A stretch of 31,128 bases of DNA from a virus: positions 1 through 31,128 of the IMG/VR virus record IMGVR_UViG_3300009149_005829; one strand, written 5' to 3'. Every line of letters starts with the position of its first letter. Position 1 is the first letter of the stretch. Under the pieces are notes generated by a model. The model was not told the DNA's origin. It ran no database searches and saw nothing but the letters and a program-made list of their open reading frames with translations. Below, piece after piece: positions 5,987-14,329 of the stretch. Position numbers and translations under genes: made by a program.

Positions 5987-6256
5987 ATGACGCACGTAAA
6001 CACACCTGAATCGGTAGAGAGCGAGAATATGTCCCTGAGCTTTGCGGCACAGGAGCTGGGAGTCACCAGACAGGGACTCCGATACATTCTCAATGAACTG
6101 GGTATAAAACCCTATTGTCTAAAGCACTATGGAAAATCAAAAAGTGGCGGTGTCCAGTATCTCACACAAGAACAACTTGAAGTCCTGAAGGAAAAGTATG
6201 TGCCTTCCTTCAGAGGAAAACGACAGCCATCTATCGAGCCGGAGAAAAAAGTATGA
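5987..6256 (+). CDS. MerR/excisionase-like helix-turn-helix protein
   Basis: The 89-aa protein contains LSFAAQELGVTRQGLRYI at about residues 17-34, a helix-turn-helix of the MerR/excisionase kind, followed by a wing-like segment (about 45-58) and a last helix (TQEQLEVLKEKY). The basic C-terminal tail may contact DNA. ATG 5987 has GGAGG (5973-5977) nine bases upstream. As first gene of the replication operon, beside the repeated promoter element, it is a good candidate for a phage transcription regulator acting on that element. That link is inference. Confidence 0.72.
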   Translation: MTHVNTPESVESENMSLSFAAQELGVTRQGLRYILNELGIKPYCLKHYGKSKSGGVQYLTQEQLEVLKEKYVPSFRGKRQPSIEPEKKV

Positions 6257-6408
6257 CAAGGTACGACATACGAAAAATAAGCGATACCAGGTATGAACTG
6301 TATGAGATTAAAGACGGTGTTTCCACCCTGAAAGCTGATGCTTCTGACAGGGAAATTCTGGAGGATCTGAAAGAGCACCTTGAAAATCATGGGAGAATCC
6401 TCGGATGA
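6253..6408 (+). CDS. Small hypothetical protein (51 aa)
   Basis: ATG 6253 overlaps the stop of the HTH gene (ATGA), and its TGA (6406-6408) overlaps the ATG of the next gene, so both junctions suggest translational coupling. The protein starts MTRYDIRKISDTRYELYE and is charged throughout. RKISDT also opens the 64-aa protein at 4242, hinting at a shared short domain. The function is unknown. Confidence 0.6.
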   Translation: MTRYDIRKISDTRYELYEIKDGVSTLKADASDREILEDLKEHLENHGRILG

Positions 6409-6677
6409 GCAATTTTGTTTTTTCACCGAAACTGCTGTCCGATATTGCACAGCGCATAGAGGGGGACGCATCACACCCTGTTCGAACGCGGGCTTTCCAG
6501 TATGAAAAACTAAAGCATCAGATATCCCGGACTCGCGGTATGCGCTCCGTAAACGATCAAGCAGCATTCGAAGATAGGATCAAAGATGTAATCGCAGCCG
6601 GTATTGTCTACTTACAAGCAATAGAAGACGACAAAATAAGAGAGGTAGCAAATGGAAGTTACAGCAGCTCTACTTGA
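6405..6677 (+). CDS. Hypothetical protein (90 aa)
   Basis: ATG 6405 overlaps the previous stop and follows GGGAG at about nine bases. The protein is helical and mixed in charge, with an ISRTRGMRSVNDQAAFEDRI segment that is compatible with nucleic-acid contact. Its last 26 bases overlap the start of the 5' nuclease gene. No family was recognised; the tight packing with replication genes suggests an accessory replication role. Confidence 0.6.
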   Translation: MSNFVFSPKLLSDIAQRIEGDASHPVRTRAFQYEKLKHQISRTRGMRSVNDQAAFEDRIKDVIAAGIVYLQAIEDDKIREVANGSYSSST

Positions 6678-7584
6678 CAAATTTGAAACTATCGTACTGG
6701 TAGATTCATCATACTGTCTGTACCGGGATTTCTTCGCATCATCACACCTGGAATGTAATGGGGTAAAAACTGGGCACTACAACGGATTCGGAAGAATGCT
6801 TCTGTCCTTTTATGAGTTCAATCTGGTTGAACCCCGTTTAATCCTGTGCTGCTTCGATTCCCCTGCGGATATCCGGGCAAAGATATTCCCTGAGTACAAG
6901 AAAACCGAGCAACGAAAAGAAACGCATAAGTTAGCACCGCCTATTCATTCCCAGGTGCCGGATTTCAAATTGATGGTCAATGCAATTCCAAACGCATACT
7001 GCTTACAGTGGGATGGGTATGAGGGTGATGATATTATCCAGAACATTGTCACCAGGTTTCCAGGCAGGGACTATATGATCTTTTCTACGGACGAGGATCT
7101 GTATTATCTGAAACAGCATGGTGCGGAATTCTGGCAGAATTTTAATAACCCAATTAACATCCGACAGAGATTGGAGAAAAAATACCGCATAACTGTTCCC
7201 GGACTGGTTCCATATCTCAAGGTGTTATACGGGGATAAGAGCGACAATATTCCCCGCATCTTTGGATTGAAGGAAACTAAAAAAATTATCCCCAGGTGGT
7301 TCGATCAGCAAAAAATCACATTATTCACCCCGGAATTGCAAGAAAAGCGTGAAGAAATAATAAGAAATTACAAATTAGTTCAAAAAATCAAGAAAAAAGA
7401 ACTAATTATGGACGAAAAGCCACCAGAAAAGGAAAAAAATTTCCAGAAAAATTTAATTTCAATGTGCTCCCGCTTGAAACTCTGGACATTTCTTTCAGGC
7501 TTGGCAACCCATAAACTGCTTAGTGAGAAGGTTTGTGACAAAATACTCGCTAAATTCAAGTCGGAGGAATTGGATGACAAATAG
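6652..7584 (+). CDS. FEN/RNase H-type 5'-3' exonuclease
   Basis: A 310-aa structure-specific 5' nuclease of the PolA-exo/T4 RNase H family. Acidic metal ligands appear in order: VLVDSS (Asp18), CCFDSP (Asp69) with the arch residues IFPEYKKTEQR, GYEGDD (Glu124, Asp126, Asp127), FSTDEDL (Asp147, Asp149), and YGDKSDNIP (Asp195, Asp198), the last being the helix-hairpin-helix region. The expected reaction is removal of RNA primers and 5' flaps during lagging-strand synthesis. The phage polymerase at 11202 lacks this domain, so this gene completes the PolA set. ATG 6652 has GAGAGG upstream. The TAG stop lies within the start of the next gene. Confidence 0.9.
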   Translation: MEVTAALLDKFETIVLVDSSYCLYRDFFASSHLECNGVKTGHYNGFGRMLLSFYEFNLVEPRLILCCFDSPADIRAKIFPEYKKTEQRKETHKLAPPIHSQVPDFKLMVNAIPNAYCLQWDGYEGDDIIQNIVTRFPGRDYMIFSTDEDLYYLKQHGAEFWQNFNNPINIRQRLEKKYRITVPGLVPYLKVLYGDKSDNIPRIFGLKETKKIIPRWFDQQKITLFTPELQEKREEIIRNYKLVQKIKKKELIMDEKPPEKEKNFQKNLISMCSRLKLWTFLSGLATHKLLSEKVCDKILAKFKSEELDDK

Positions 7585-8074
7585 TGATAAAAAATCCAGA
7601 ATTTCCAAACTGGGAAAAAAAATGATTACAATGGAGCCTGGACAACTCAGTTCATATACTGTGTTTACACTCGGTGATAACAAGATTGATTTTGCCAAAC
7701 TCCTCAGCGCAAAATTTGAGCAGAATGAAGCCAGTCTGGAATTTATAGCACTGACACGCATGAGAGCCTGCGCAACTATGCTTATCCCCTACTTCAAACG
7801 CAGACGAGATATCTCCGAATTCCAGCTCAAAGTTCTCTACTCAAAACTCTATGGAGATGTCCAGCACGACCTTCAGAAAGAACAGAAGCGTGTAACAGAT
7901 AAGGTCATAGAGTCAGAGATCCTACAGAATGACGAATACACTAAACTCATGCTCCGCAAGATAGAGTTCGATACTCGTGTGGACATTTTGTACGGAGTTG
8001 TCTACCAGGTTGATGCCAGACGGCAGGATATGCGTTTCCTCGCTGGTGATCGCGGTGGACTGGTGGAACATTGA
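7574..8074 (+). CDS. Hypothetical protein between FEN nuclease and recombinase (166 aa)
   Basis: ATG 7574 is chosen because GGAGG (7563-7567) lies six bases upstream; the frame is also open further 5' inside the nuclease gene. The protein is mostly helical and rich in charged residues, with long helices around residues 70-150 (FKRRRDISEFQLKVLYSK and later a KRVTDKVIESEILQ region). It lies between the 5' nuclease and the RecA-like gene, and its stop is one base before the recombinase ATG. That position would suit a recombination mediator or loader, but no motif proves it. Confidence 0.65.
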   Translation: MTNSDKKSRISKLGKKMITMEPGQLSSYTVFTLGDNKIDFAKLLSAKFEQNEASLEFIALTRMRACATMLIPYFKRRRDISEFQLKVLYSKLYGDVQHDLQKEQKRVTDKVIESEILQNDEYTKLMLRKIEFDTRVDILYGVVYQVDARRQDMRFLAGDRGGLVEH

Positions 8075-8075
8075 T

Positions 8076-9056
8076 ATGGGCGCAGTTAAATCTCTCCTGA
8101 ATTTATTTGATGAGGAAAAGGAAGCTAAACGGCTACAGTCGTCTGTCATGGTTTTCAACCTGGCAACCTACGGTGGTATTCCAGAATCGCGTACTATTGA
8201 AATTTATGGCCCTGAGCACTCCGGGAAAACTTACTTCGCCCTCAACTTATGCTGGGCAGGACTGAGAACATTCCCAGATGCAGAGGTACTGTACATTGAT
8301 GCTGAGCGGACATTGAGCACAGCTTTCCTCAAACCATACAAAAATACCCCGGAGATAAGCAGATTCCAGTATGTGCAGGAGAACAGTGCTGAAGCTGTCC
8401 TGGAACTTATAGAGCAGAAGTATGCTGGTCATCAAATAGAGGTGACAGTCAAGGGGAAGGATGGTCCGAAAAAGCAGAAAAAAAACATCCCCCCTGCAAA
8501 GCTGCCAATCATTGTGATTGACTCTATCGCCAGTCTGTGTACTGATAAACAGATGGAGAAAGGGATGCTTGTACAGAATATGGAATTCTCTTTTCAGAAG
8601 CTGATGAGTCTGTTCTACAAGCGTAATCTACAGCGGATCAACGGATGGCTCATTCTGGTCAATCAACTGCGAGCCAGCCCCAACCTAAACGCATACAGCA
8701 AAGCACCCACCGAAGGAACACCGGGCGGAAGAGCTATAAAGTATCACGCATCTTTGAGGCTGAACATCACAAAAAGGAAACCGTTCAGTGATGATTCCCT
8801 GTTTGCTTTCACTCTGGCATCAGACAAAAGCAAAATCAGCAGAGCATTCCGCTGTTTCCTGGATGTGAATAAAGACATGCTCCTGGATAAGTGGATGGGC
8901 TGTCAGGATCTGCTTAAAGACTCCGGGCTTATTAAAATTTTTACGAATGGGAGGTATCAGTATAAGGATGGAAAAAGTCTTTTTTGGAGTGAGTTTGTAA
9001 AGGTACTGGATGAGAATGAGGCTGAGATTCTGGAAACGATTTCAGAACTACAATAA
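8076..9056 (+). CDS. RecA/UvsX-like recombinase
   Basis: A 326-aa RecA-fold ATPase. Walker A is GPEHSGKT (45-52), the catalytic carboxylate follows in YIDAE (Glu77), Walker B is IIVIDSIASL (Asp149), and a polar-loop segment WLILVNQLRASPN and the glycine-rich GGRAIKYHASLRLN follow as in RecA/RadA/UvsX. A lysine-rich insertion near residues 123-140 is unusual and could contact DNA. It should form filaments on single-stranded DNA and drive strand exchange for recombination-dependent replication. ATG 8076 is the first start after the previous stop; the SD is weak, suggesting coupling. It is followed at once by the SSB gene, its natural partner. Confidence 0.88.
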   Translation: MGAVKSLLNLFDEEKEAKRLQSSVMVFNLATYGGIPESRTIEIYGPEHSGKTYFALNLCWAGLRTFPDAEVLYIDAERTLSTAFLKPYKNTPEISRFQYVQENSAEAVLELIEQKYAGHQIEVTVKGKDGPKKQKKNIPPAKLPIIVIDSIASLCTDKQMEKGMLVQNMEFSFQKLMSLFYKRNLQRINGWLILVNQLRASPNLNAYSKAPTEGTPGGRAIKYHASLRLNITKRKPFSDDSLFAFTLASDKSKISRAFRCFLDVNKDMLLDKWMGCQDLLKDSGLIKIFTNGRYQYKDGKSLFWSEFVKVLDENEAEILETISELQ

Positions 9057-9071
9057 TGGAGGCGAAAGCTA

Positions 9072-9974
9072 ATGGCACATGACCCGTTTGATCTCGATGC
9101 ACTGGCAAAGAAAGCAGCAGAAGAACACAAAAGAATGGAACAGGACAGAAAGGACAACAGCAAGTGGGGCAAAGTCCAGAATGGTGTCCCGGTGGGAACA
9201 ACAGGAGTTCGCTTGTTTCCCATACCTGGAAGCACCGGGGGCTGTCACGAGGTGATACCATTTCACTCATTCCCACCAAGCATGAATGAAAATGGAAAAT
9301 GGAAAAGTTCCCCCTGTCAGGAATATTTTGGGAGGGCTTGCCCGGACTGTGTGCGAGCAGAGAAAGGTGGACTCAAAACAGGGAACAGGAACATGGTTAT
9401 CGCGGTGCTCAAGAATAAGGACGCGAGCCTGGATCTGTCTACCCCAAAATTTACGGTACTTCCCCCATCGGTAGTCAGTATGATGGTAGGTAATTTTACT
9501 CCAACAGGGGATGATGACGATGATGGTGGTTATGAATTCAAAGATTTTGTCAATGTGGCACCCTCAGCAATGGCATTCAATGTTGTTCGGTCTGGTGCTG
9601 GTAAAGACACAAAGTATGAAGTTAAAGTGCGCAAGAATCCCATTGAACTCCCACCGGAAGTCATAGAAAAAGTCAAAGAGTATGCACTTAATTTCAAAAA
9701 GTACATTGCTGAACTGTACATGGACAATGCAGAACAGGCAGGAAACGCAGCTACTGGAGACGATGACGATGATGCCGATGCACCTCCGGCAAAAACAACT
9801 AAAGCCGCAAAGAAGTCGCCAGCCAAAACTACTAAGAAGCCCACTCCCTCAGTAGACAAAGCTGCTGATGAGGCTCTGGACTCCGCCATAGGTGACGATG
9901 ACGACCTCGATGGTGGTGACGATGATGCTACGGATGATCTGGACGACTTCGATCTGGATGATGAAGACCTGTAA
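9072..9974 (+). CDS. gp32-like single-stranded DNA-binding protein
   Basis: A 300-aa protein built like T4 gp32: a basic, helical N-terminus, a core with a zinc site His65/Cys82/Cys90/Cys93 (HSF...SPCQEY...RACPDC), a long linker with lysine-alanine repeats (about 235-265), and a very acidic tail ending DDFDLDDEDL. T4 gp32 uses His-Cys-Cys-Cys with nearly the same spacing. It should coat single-stranded DNA and recruit polymerase, helicase loader and recombinase through the tail. GGAGG lies nine bases before ATG 9072. The same final residues recur in the protein at 14330, suggesting a shared docking tail. Confidence 0.82.
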   Translation: MAHDPFDLDALAKKAAEEHKRMEQDRKDNSKWGKVQNGVPVGTTGVRLFPIPGSTGGCHEVIPFHSFPPSMNENGKWKSSPCQEYFGRACPDCVRAEKGGLKTGNRNMVIAVLKNKDASLDLSTPKFTVLPPSVVSMMVGNFTPTGDDDDDGGYEFKDFVNVAPSAMAFNVVRSGAGKDTKYEVKVRKNPIELPPEVIEKVKEYALNFKKYIAELYMDNAEQAGNAATGDDDDDADAPPAKTTKAAKKSPAKTTKKPTPSVDKAADEALDSAIGDDDDLDGGDDDATDDLDDFDLDDEDL

Positions 9975-10013
9975 AACTTAAAGGAACGGGGGACGGGCAA
10001 CTAAATTACCGGG

Positions 10014-10616
10014 ATGTCTAGTTATAATGCCTGCCCCCATCCCTACAAAGGAAATATGATGTATTCAACCTGTCAGCATTTCTTGGAAACATTCGACAGC
10101 GCAACGGTCGATGTAGAGCAGCCCCTCACAATCTGGATTGAGAACTCGTCCGATAGTGATATGCTTATCACTGAACTGGAAACAGAAGCCCTTATCCGGG
10201 AGGATGTAGAGGAATTCACCAAGTCCATGCGAGAAGCCTACAAGAGCAAGAATAAGACTGTAGAACGGCTGTGCTACCGCATAGAAAATGCTCTGGCTCG
10301 TCTGGGCAGAAAGAAATCTGCATTCATTCCGCTGTACTATCCCCTGGATACCTCTCCACTGACAGAACCACCGAGGCAGTTCGGAGTCTATCTCTGGACA
10401 AGGGAGCGCATCCATCTGCATTTCCTGTATGAAAAAACAAACTATACTCAGCTTCTGGAATCCCTGTTCTTCTACAGTTGCATTCTGCAGATACTGGCGA
10501 AGCGTTTGGGCAAGAAAGCTGGCATTATTCGAGGACACTATCAGCACTATGTGTTCGAGGACAAGGACACTACGCTGCGCGACCGTATTGTCGAAAAATA
10601 CGGACTGGATGATTAA
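10014..10616 (+). CDS. Thymidylate-synthase-like fold, catalytic cysteine missing
   Basis: The C-terminal half follows the order of thymidylate synthases: an arginine/lysine-rich helix (ENALARLGRKKSAF), a strand ending EPPRQFGVYL, then RIHLHFLYEKTNY, a long helix, LGKKAGIIRG and HYQHYVFEDKD. In ThyA these read VPCxQ, RSxDxxL/RSND, a G-x-I strand and HxYxxD. The cysteine nucleophile is replaced (residues 118-122 are EPPRQ) and RSND is replaced by KTNY, so it is probably not an active ThyA. It may bind a nucleotide or a partner. ATG 10014 has no good SD; ATG 10056 with AAAGGA is an alternative start. The match is by eye and tentative. Confidence 0.5.
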   Translation: MSSYNACPHPYKGNMMYSTCQHFLETFDSATVDVEQPLTIWIENSSDSDMLITELETEALIREDVEEFTKSMREAYKSKNKTVERLCYRIENALARLGRKKSAFIPLYYPLDTSPLTEPPRQFGVYLWTRERIHLHFLYEKTNYTQLLESLFFYSCILQILAKRLGKKAGIIRGHYQHYVFEDKDTTLRDRIVEKYGLDD

Positions 10617-11215
10617 TGGACTATAATATACTCTGGGAACAGTTACTGCAATTTTCAGTTTTCAAATCACTGTCTCTGTCCGCTGAACAGATCCTGTTGA
10701 GCACAGACAATCAGGATAGAGTATTTCACTGCTGTCGAAAAATGAGCCACTACCTGCTTGCAACAATAGACAGTGCGGACGAGGCAGAGGCAATGGCTGC
10801 TATGCGGAATTTGCTCAGGGAAACATTGAACCTGGCATCTCTGAACGGTCTGAAAACACCAACTGCATTCATTGAGGCTCTGAACAAGCATATCCGGCAT
10901 ATAGATTTACCCGGACGGTTGGTATACGGGCATGAATTTTCTCTGCACCACCTGAAAAAACATTTTGGCAATTTTGTATTACAGGACACCTTTACCTTGA
11001 CAGGCACAGCCTTGGAAGCTCTGAGGAACATTGTCTACCTGCAGTCTGCCACAGATCAGAACCTTCCCCCCGGAACAATGTTGTTGAGGATTCGGGAAAA
11101 AATATACAGAGAGCACTTATTCCGTGCAACCCTGTCCGCGTTCTGCTTCATTGATATGTGGGGAGTTGGTCGGCTTGAGGGTTATTTACAGGAGAAAACT
11201 GATGCTACCGTTTGA
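10616..11215 (+). CDS. Hypothetical helical protein (199 aa)
   Basis: ATG 10616 overlaps the previous TAA by one base, indicating coupling. The protein is predicted mainly alpha-helical, with a leucine-rich N-terminal half and several histidines in the centre (FSLHHLKKHFGNF). No nucleotide-binding or metal motif was seen. Its last 14 bases overlap the polymerase gene and its 3' end carries that gene's AGGAG site, so the two are expressed together. Clamp-loader-like or polymerase-accessory functions cannot be tested from sequence alone. Confidence 0.62.
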   Translation: MDYNILWEQLLQFSVFKSLSLSAEQILLSTDNQDRVFHCCRKMSHYLLATIDSADEAEAMAAMRNLLRETLNLASLNGLKTPTAFIEALNKHIRHIDLPGRLVYGHEFSLHHLKKHFGNFVLQDTFTLTGTALEALRNIVYLQSATDQNLPPGTMLLRIREKIYREHLFRATLSAFCFIDMWGVGRLEGYLQEKTDATV

Positions 11216-13892
11216 CATGGACATCTGCAAAAACTGCCCCCTGTTTCCGCTCTATCACAGCCGGGTGTTTCACGGAAAGAGTAACCTCACTTCTCCCATC
11301 ATGTTTATCGGTGAATCACCTACACAAACCGCAAGCGGTGAGGGTTTTGACGACCGGGAATCAAAATGGTTTCTGCGAACTCTGGGGCATGCCTTTGGGA
11401 TAACAAAAAATCAAGTCGAGGAAACATTTTACTTTACATACGCTACCAAGTGCACACCCCCTGAAGGGCAGAAGAAAGCGAATATCAGGAAGTGCTGCAA
11501 TAGATATCTGTACCGGGAGATAGAAATAATCAAGCCGAAACTGATTGTACTCCTGGGAAGGGATGCTATCAATTCCGTGTTCGGTGGTAATGCTACGGTA
11601 GGCGGAAAACGAGGAAGGATGTTTGAGGGGCAGCTCGGACGCAAGTTAATATCCAGTGGAAAAAATGCCGGGTCAGAGGTTATTGAGTTTGAGAAAGGTC
11701 ACGGGGAAAAGTATCTGTTCCTACCCACTTATTCTCCCTCGGATGTCAACCGGAATATGGGTTTGCTGAAAATCTTTGTGAGGGATATCGGAACTATTAT
11801 TCGGTACATGGAAGACGATCTGCACAAGGTGCAAGTACCGTACAGCATTATCCGCACCGATGCGGGTGTACGAAAAATGCTCAGGTATGCGGAAGTCAAG
11901 AAATTTAACTGGCTCTCCAACGATGTCGAAACAAACGGCAACAATACTATGCTGAACAAGGTGACTCTGAGTGGGTTCACCTTTATGAATACCAACACTG
12001 GGGAAGTTAAAACCTTTGTGTTGGACATGAAAAAGTACAGGAGTGAGAGTGCGAAACCGCACTGGCAGAAAAATGTAATCCTGAAAACAATTTTTAACAA
12101 TCTCCCGTATGTTACGACTCTCTGCGGACAGAATTTTAAGTTCGATATCCGCTCCAGTCGCAAATACGGTTTTCCTGACCGCATGGACAAAGAAATTCTG
12201 GACATCCAGTTGATGTCATATATGCTCGATGAGGAAAAATTCGGTGGTAAGACACAGCACTCCCTGGAGGATCTGCTCAGCTATTACTACCCGGAAGCTG
12301 TGGGATATAAAAGTGGGAAAAAAGAAAAGAAACCGAAGACTGAGGCTGAAATCGAAGCCCACTTCTATGACCACAAATACTGCGCAGAGGATTCTTACTG
12401 GACACTCAAGCTGGCACTTATTATGCACACAGAGTTGCTGAAGCCCAGTAACAAGTATGTGTGGAATCTGTATTTTCGTCTTTATCCTAAACTAATTCAG
12501 CTCACAGCACGCATGGAGAATACGGGGATCTGCATGGATGTAGAGAAGCTGCGAAAGCTCAAAGCCCGGTACGAGGAACAACTGCCAAAGTACATCCTGA
12601 AAATGAAACGCATCGTTTACAAAGAAACAGGGGATAAAAAATATGCCAAGGCTTTCAATCCAGAATCGCCACAACAATTAAAAAAACTGTTCTTCGACCA
12701 TTGGCAGTTTCCGATATTGAGTAAAACAAGAAAGGGTGCACCCCAGCTCGACCAGGCAGCAATAGAGAAATACTTTGCTGCGGTGGAGAATGGCACATTA
12801 AAACTACCTAAATATGGTAGAAAGTTCCTGTATACCCTCAAAAAATTCAGATTAAAACAGCAGCGTTACTCGACCTTTATTGAAGGTATGTTTAATCACC
12901 TTGACCATCAAGGGCGCATACACACTAATTTCAATCTGACAGGCACGGCTACCGGGAGATTCAGTTCCAGCAATCCGAACCTGCAGAATATACCGCGAGA
13001 TTCCACTGACAATGAAATAAAGAGACTGTTTGTAGTAAGCAGTCCTGATCGTTCCTTTGTAGAGATTGATTTTTCACAGTTGGAACTGCGTATCCTGGCA
13101 CACCTGAGTCAAGACAGAGGTTTGATCTTGGCTTACAAAAATAAAAGAGACATCCATCTGCAGACTGCCGTAAAAGTAAATGCAATCCTTCATCCACATG
13201 AAGCTGTATCCTATAAGGTGGCTGCAGAAGAATACAAGGTCAGCGAGGAATCGTGGAGTACGAATCGAACAAAAGCGAAAGGTGTAAACTTCGGTATCCC
13301 TTATGGCATTACTGCTGTAGGTCTGGCTGCTCAGGTCAAAATAGCCATTGAGGAAGCTCAAAAATTCATTGAGGGTTTCATGGAGGCATATCCAGGTGTC
13401 GGAGAATATCAGCGGAAAACAGTTGCTTACTGCGAGAAGAAAGGATATGTCTGCACCCTGTTCGGCAGACGCAGACACCTTCCGAATATCAATGACAAGA
13501 ATAAATATTTCAAAAAGCGTGTTGAGCGACAGGCACAAAATGCCCGTATTCAAGGTACAGCCGGGGATATTACAGAGTTTGCAATGATCTATACAGATGA
13601 ACGGCTCTATCAGACCAAACTTAACTGGGATATGCTTATCCAGGTGCATGATAGTATACTCTTTGAAGTTGACGATTCCTGTTTGACAGAATTCACTGTC
13701 AAACTGCGAAGCCTGCTGGACAATCTACCCTTACAGGAAGCTCTGGGAGCAAAGCTGTGTATACCACTCCCGCACGATATGAAGGTGGGCAAGTGTTGGG
13801 GAGATATGACTAAGAACATAAGAAAATATGCGGAGGATCTATGTCGGAAAAAAGAACAGAGAGAACGCTTCCAGAAATTGCTGGAAAGTTAG
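11202..13892 (+). CDS. Family A DNA polymerase with N-terminal UDG-like domain
   Basis: The 896-aa replicative polymerase starts at ATG 11202, with AGGAG seven bases upstream. Residues 1-200 form a family-4-like uracil-DNA glycosylase domain: iron-sulphur cysteines Cys9, Cys12, Cys84 and Cys98/99, and FIGESP as motif 1. Motif 2 reads PTYSPS (175-180) where active enzymes have a histidine. Residues 235-410 are the 3'-5' proofreading exonuclease: DVET (Asp241, Glu243), QNFKFD (Asp315) and Tyr393/Asp397. The polymerase has motif A EIDFSQLELR (Asp623), motif B RTKAKGVNFGIPYG (689-702) and motif C QVHDS (His816, Asp817). HDS replaces the usual HDE. No 5' nuclease domain is present; it is supplied by 6652-7584. 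UDG-PolA fusions are, to my knowledge, present in SPO1-type phages. Confidence 0.93.
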   Translation: MLPFDMDICKNCPLFPLYHSRVFHGKSNLTSPIMFIGESPTQTASGEGFDDRESKWFLRTLGHAFGITKNQVEETFYFTYATKCTPPEGQKKANIRKCCNRYLYREIEIIKPKLIVLLGRDAINSVFGGNATVGGKRGRMFEGQLGRKLISSGKNAGSEVIEFEKGHGEKYLFLPTYSPSDVNRNMGLLKIFVRDIGTIIRYMEDDLHKVQVPYSIIRTDAGVRKMLRYAEVKKFNWLSNDVETNGNNTMLNKVTLSGFTFMNTNTGEVKTFVLDMKKYRSESAKPHWQKNVILKTIFNNLPYVTTLCGQNFKFDIRSSRKYGFPDRMDKEILDIQLMSYMLDEEKFGGKTQHSLEDLLSYYYPEAVGYKSGKKEKKPKTEAEIEAHFYDHKYCAEDSYWTLKLALIMHTELLKPSNKYVWNLYFRLYPKLIQLTARMENTGICMDVEKLRKLKARYEEQLPKYILKMKRIVYKETGDKKYAKAFNPESPQQLKKLFFDHWQFPILSKTRKGAPQLDQAAIEKYFAAVENGTLKLPKYGRKFLYTLKKFRLKQQRYSTFIEGMFNHLDHQGRIHTNFNLTGTATGRFSSSNPNLQNIPRDSTDNEIKRLFVVSSPDRSFVEIDFSQLELRILAHLSQDRGLILAYKNKRDIHLQTAVKVNAILHPHEAVSYKVAAEEYKVSEESWSTNRTKAKGVNFGIPYGITAVGLAAQVKIAIEEAQKFIEGFMEAYPGVGEYQRKTVAYCEKKGYVCTLFGRRRHLPNINDKNKYFKKRVERQAQNARIQGTAGDITEFAMIYTDERLYQTKLNWDMLIQVHDSILFEVDDSCLTEFTVKLRSLLDNLPLQEALGAKLCIPLPHDMKVGKCWGDMTKNIRKYAEDLCRKKEQRERFQKLLES

Positions 13893-14302
13893 GAAAAAAG
13901 TCGCGCCTGAAATTTCTGCTGCAGGGTGTTACTAATTCCAGTTCAACCAGGATGCTTTCCATACTGCGGAATACGCTGGAAGGTGACCCGGAGAAACTGA
14001 AAATATTAGTAGAGGGGCTACCAAACGAAAAAAAGGTTGATCTTCTCATTGCACTGGGAAAAGAGGAACGGTCAAACTTCGAGTTCATTGCGAAGTTGAT
14101 AGAGAAAGTGGAGAAGTTGGACATAGAGAGACAGAAAGCTGGCGGAGCGGAACCCACTGACCCGGATGAAGATGGTCCGGTAGAAGCTCAGAGGGTTCCA
14201 GAACACTTAGCTCCACTTCTGGACAAGATCCTGACTGCGAACCTGACACCGAAAGAGGCTAAGAAATTGGAAGCTATCCTGGACAAGCGTTCAGCAAAAT
14301 AA
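13841..14302 (+). CDS. Hypothetical protein (153 aa) overlapping the polymerase 3' end
   Basis: ATG 13841 has a GGAGG a few bases upstream inside the polymerase gene and overlaps it by 52 bases. The protein is highly charged and helical. It has a lysine/arginine-rich start, a middle with repeated leucines (LLIALGKEERSNFEFIAK), a proline- and acid-rich linker near residue 105, and a final helix-turn-helix-sized segment (LTPKEAKKLEAILDKR). It may bridge polymerase and DNA or another replisome protein. No known family was recognised. Confidence 0.65.
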   Translation: MSEKRTERTLPEIAGKLGKKSRLKFLLQGVTNSSSTRMLSILRNTLEGDPEKLKILVEGLPNEKKVDLLIALGKEERSNFEFIAKLIEKVEKLDIERQKAGGAEPTDPDEDGPVEAQRVPEHLAPLLDKILTANLTPKEAKKLEAILDKRSAK

Positions 14303-14329
14303 CGAATAAGACCACGGAGGACACACACA

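Noticed and set aside
9530-10000. A 156-codon minus-strand Ser-rich frame
   Set aside because: Antisense shadow of the SSB acidic tail; no start signals.
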